Position numbers and translations under genes: made by a program
Origin: Lutibacter sp.
GTDB lineage: Bacteria; Bacteroidota; Bacteroidia; Flavobacteriales; Flavobacteriaceae
Assembly (NCBI GenBank): GCA_004195315.1
Contig: SDWL01000087.1
Coordinates: 1 to 7,889, forward strand
Direction: 5' to 3'
Length of the DNA stretch: 7,889 bases
Notes under the pieces: generated by a model
The model's input: only the letters and a program-made list of their open reading frames with translations
Told to the model about the DNA's origin: nothing
The model's database searches: none
In this document: piece after piece, positions 6,067 through 7,889 of the stretch
Layout of the letters: each line of letters starts with the position of its first letter
Position numbering within the stretch: position 1 is the stretch's first letter

Positions 6067-7869
6067 ATGAAAAAATTAATTTATTTAATAATGGTTGTAG
6101 GCTTGGTATTTACAAGCTGTGAACCGATGGATGAGATCTATAGTGCTCTTGATGCTCAAGAAAATATTGTAGTTGGTGATGCAGTAATAACACTAACTGA
6201 TGATGATTATGAAAATCTAAATTTAGATGGAGGATTTGAATCTGTTGATGATATTAAAACAATGATTCCTGATTTTCTTTCTGACCTTTATCCTGTATGG
6301 GGAAATGGTTCATCTGTATTAGTTAACTATAATATGGTTGCTGGACTTACTGATTTAGGTGATGTTAACGACTATATTAATGCTGAAAACTATACTTTAA
6401 ACATGGATGATTATGCTACAAGCGGTAGTGATGTATTAGGTTTTTATCCAGATGCTACACCAAGTGATTTTTTAGAAGAGATACTTGAAAACAATATAGT
6501 AGCAGAAGAAGGTGATATTGTAAAGGTAAAATATACTCAATATACAGAAGAGCCTATTATTTCAATAACAAGCAATTATTTAATAGAAGATAATTTTGAT
6601 TATGGATCTGTAGCTGGAGATTTATCAGCTAATAGTGATTGGTCACTTCATTCTGGAGGGGCGCCATTTGTTGGATATGCAACTACAAATTTGTCTATGG
6701 CAAATTACCCTTCATCTGACATAGGAGGTTCTGTTTTAATAGATGGTTTTGGCTCTGGAGATGTTAATCGTTCATTTACTCCTAAAAACTCAGGAACTGT
6801 TTATTTAAGCACTTTAGTAAATTTAAGTGCTGTTGGTGCTGAGAATGGGACTTACTTTTTTCATGTGATGGACGAAGGAACTAATTTTAGAGGTCGAGTT
6901 GGAGTAAAGAGTGATGGAAATGGGAAAATGTTATTCGGAATTGGGGCTAGCTCAAGTACTTTAACTTTTGGAACTACATCTTTTGATTTTGATACAACCT
7001 ATCTTATTGTAGCATCTTATAATATTGACAATGGTACATCTAATTTATATGTGTTAACAACTGCTGAGGCAATTGAACCTGTAACTCCAGAAGCAACAAA
7101 CACAGGTGCAGCTGGTACAACTATAGAACGAATTGGAATACGTCAAGGATGGAATGGTCCAACAGGTACTTTAGATGGTGTGCGTGTTACTACTTCTTGG
7201 GAAGATCTTATGGTTAATGATGTTGCAATTGATGTACAAGGTGAAAACTTGTATACAGAACTTTACTATTCGTTTAATGGTACTTATTGGAATTCTTCAA
7301 GAGGTATATATTACTTAAGTTCAGCTGATTATGATTCTATGGGTACATCTTCAGGTCAACCAGGTAGATACAATAACTTTGATAGTAATATAGCTCCTAC
7401 TAATTATTTACCAGCTTTCTTAGCATTAGCACATCCATTTGCACAAGAAGGAGATGAATTAATTATGATGTATAAATATTACATTAGTGGTGCAGGTACT
7501 AAAGTTAGAGGTAATTTATATACTGTTATTGATGGTATGTGGACAGCCCATAGTGCTTCTTTACAATTTGGACATGATGGAAACTCTTGGGTACCTGATA
7601 ATACAATTAAGTATACATTAACTCAATCAGATTATGATTTTTTAGGGACTGAATATGGTGATCCTGGTTATTATGATAACTTTGATGTTAGAGAAGGTGA
7701 AACTAACTATAAAAATGAAGCTGAAATACTAGCTTACATTAACACTGTAATATTAAATAACTTCCCAGGAATGGAAGAAGGTCAAAAATTTACTGTTTTT
7801 TACGATGTTTATACTGGTGCATCAGCGGTATGGGAAATGAAAGTTGTTTTATCTGGTGACGAATATATT
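6067..7869 (+). CDS. Large surface lipoprotein with four internal modules and an inserted lectin-like domain, 3' partial
   Basis: An open frame from ATG 6067 with no stop before the adapter, giving 601 genomic residues; codon 7870-7872 is part adapter, and the trailing PVSYTH is adapter-derived. Residues 1-18 are a lipoprotein signal (MKKLIYLIMV..., lipobox FTSC, Cys18), followed by acidic EPMDE, compatible with surface display in Bacteroidota. Four related modules can be aligned by eye at about 40-91, 109-161, 414-475 and 515-585. Between modules 2 and 3, residues about 171-382 look like a separate jelly-roll/choice-of-anchor or LamG-like domain: LIEDNFDYG, GTVYLSTLVNLS, GTYFFHVMD, TYLIVASYNI, ERIGIRQGW, LDGVRVTTSW. 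I see no SusD/RagB helical features. It starts 12 nt after the TonB receptor, so it is probably co-transcribed with it and captures ligand at its mouth. I recall similar lipoproteins in other Flavobacteriaceae beside TonB receptors, some near secreted nucleases, but hold that loosely. The function is unassigned. Confidence 0.85.
6184..7821 (+). repeat. Four diverged protein modules inside the lipoprotein gene
   Basis: These are protein-level repeats, not evident as DNA repeats. Units are 6184-6339, 6391-6549, 7306-7491 and 7609-7821. Each opens with a strand and an acidic-aromatic turn: ITLTDDDYENL, YTLNMDDYATS, YYLSSADYDSMG, YTLTQSDYDFLG. Each continues to a helix-like segment: VDDIKTMIPDFLSDLYP, PSDFLEEILENN, NYLPAFLALAHPF, EAEILAYINTVILNNF. 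Each closes with a strand after a turn: GSSVLVNYNMV, EEGDIVKVKYTQY, QEGDELIMMYKYY, EEGQKFTVFYDVY. Units 3 and 4 are closest, sharing GQPGRYNNFD / GDPGYYDNFD and a preceding FNGTYW / GHDGNSW element. The lectin-like domain (6577-7212) separates units 2 and 3. The alignment is by eye. Confidence 0.7.
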
Positions 7870-7870
7870 C

Positions 7871-7889
7871 CTGTCTCTTATACACATCT
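7871..7889 (-). other. Nextera/Tn5 mosaic-end adapter, reverse complement (non-genomic)
   Basis: The bases ctgtctcttatacacatct are the exact reverse complement of the mosaic end at positions 1-19. In the frame of the lipoprotein they read as VSYTH, another known adapter-derived tail in predicted proteins. The genomic sequence ends at 7870. The lipoprotein gene therefore continues in the genome beyond this molecule by an unknown length. Confidence 0.98.

Noticed and set aside
6067..7869. SusD/RagB family assignment for the lipoprotein
   Set aside because: Position after a TonB receptor suggests it, but the sequence is repeat-rich and predicted beta-rich, without the helical features expected of SusD.
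1..7889. Terminal inverted 19-mers as ends of a natural Tn5-like transposon
   Set aside because: They match the engineered mosaic end exactly, sit at the very ends of the window, and enclose no transposase gene.

Overview
The window is strongly A+T-rich. The protein style points to a marine-type member of the Flavobacteriaceae (Bacteroidota): a TonB-dependent receptor with an N-terminal carboxypeptidase-regulatory-like domain, a TAnnTTTG-type -7 promoter box, no obvious Shine-Dalgarno sites, and short lipoprotein signals ending in Cys. I cannot name a genus from the sequence alone.

The first 19 and last 19 bases are not genomic. They are the Tn5/Nextera mosaic end and its reverse complement, facing each other as on a tagmented molecule. 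The biological sequence is therefore positions 20-7870, and both terminal genes are cut by the library rather than by the genome.

Left half (20-3318), all on the + strand, looks like a housekeeping cluster. It holds the C-terminal part of a DUF3108 protein, then a lipoprotein M23 (LytM/OapA-like) cell-wall metallopeptidase that begins with TTG, then glucose-6-phosphate isomerase (pgi) 10 nt further on. A -7-like promoter box lies in the 57-nt gap before the peptidase. The peptidase has HVC where the canonical M23 HxH motif is expected.

Middle (3319-3528) is a 210-nt very A+T-rich intergenic region. It carries a cluster of GTTAA/TTAAC elements and a near-consensus -7 box, and probably drives the genes downstream.

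Right half (3529-7870) is a two-gene outer-membrane unit. An 841-residue TonB-dependent receptor is followed 12 nt later by a large surface lipoprotein that runs off the end (601 genomic codons, no stop). The lipoprotein does not look like SusD. It appears to contain four diverged copies of a 50-70-residue module, with a lectin-like (jelly-roll/choice-of-anchor type) domain placed between copies 2 and 3. This receptor-lipoprotein pair is the most interesting content here: a probable nutrient-capture system with an atypical partner and unknown substrate. No RNA genes, CRISPR arrays, insertion sequences or attachment sites were seen.
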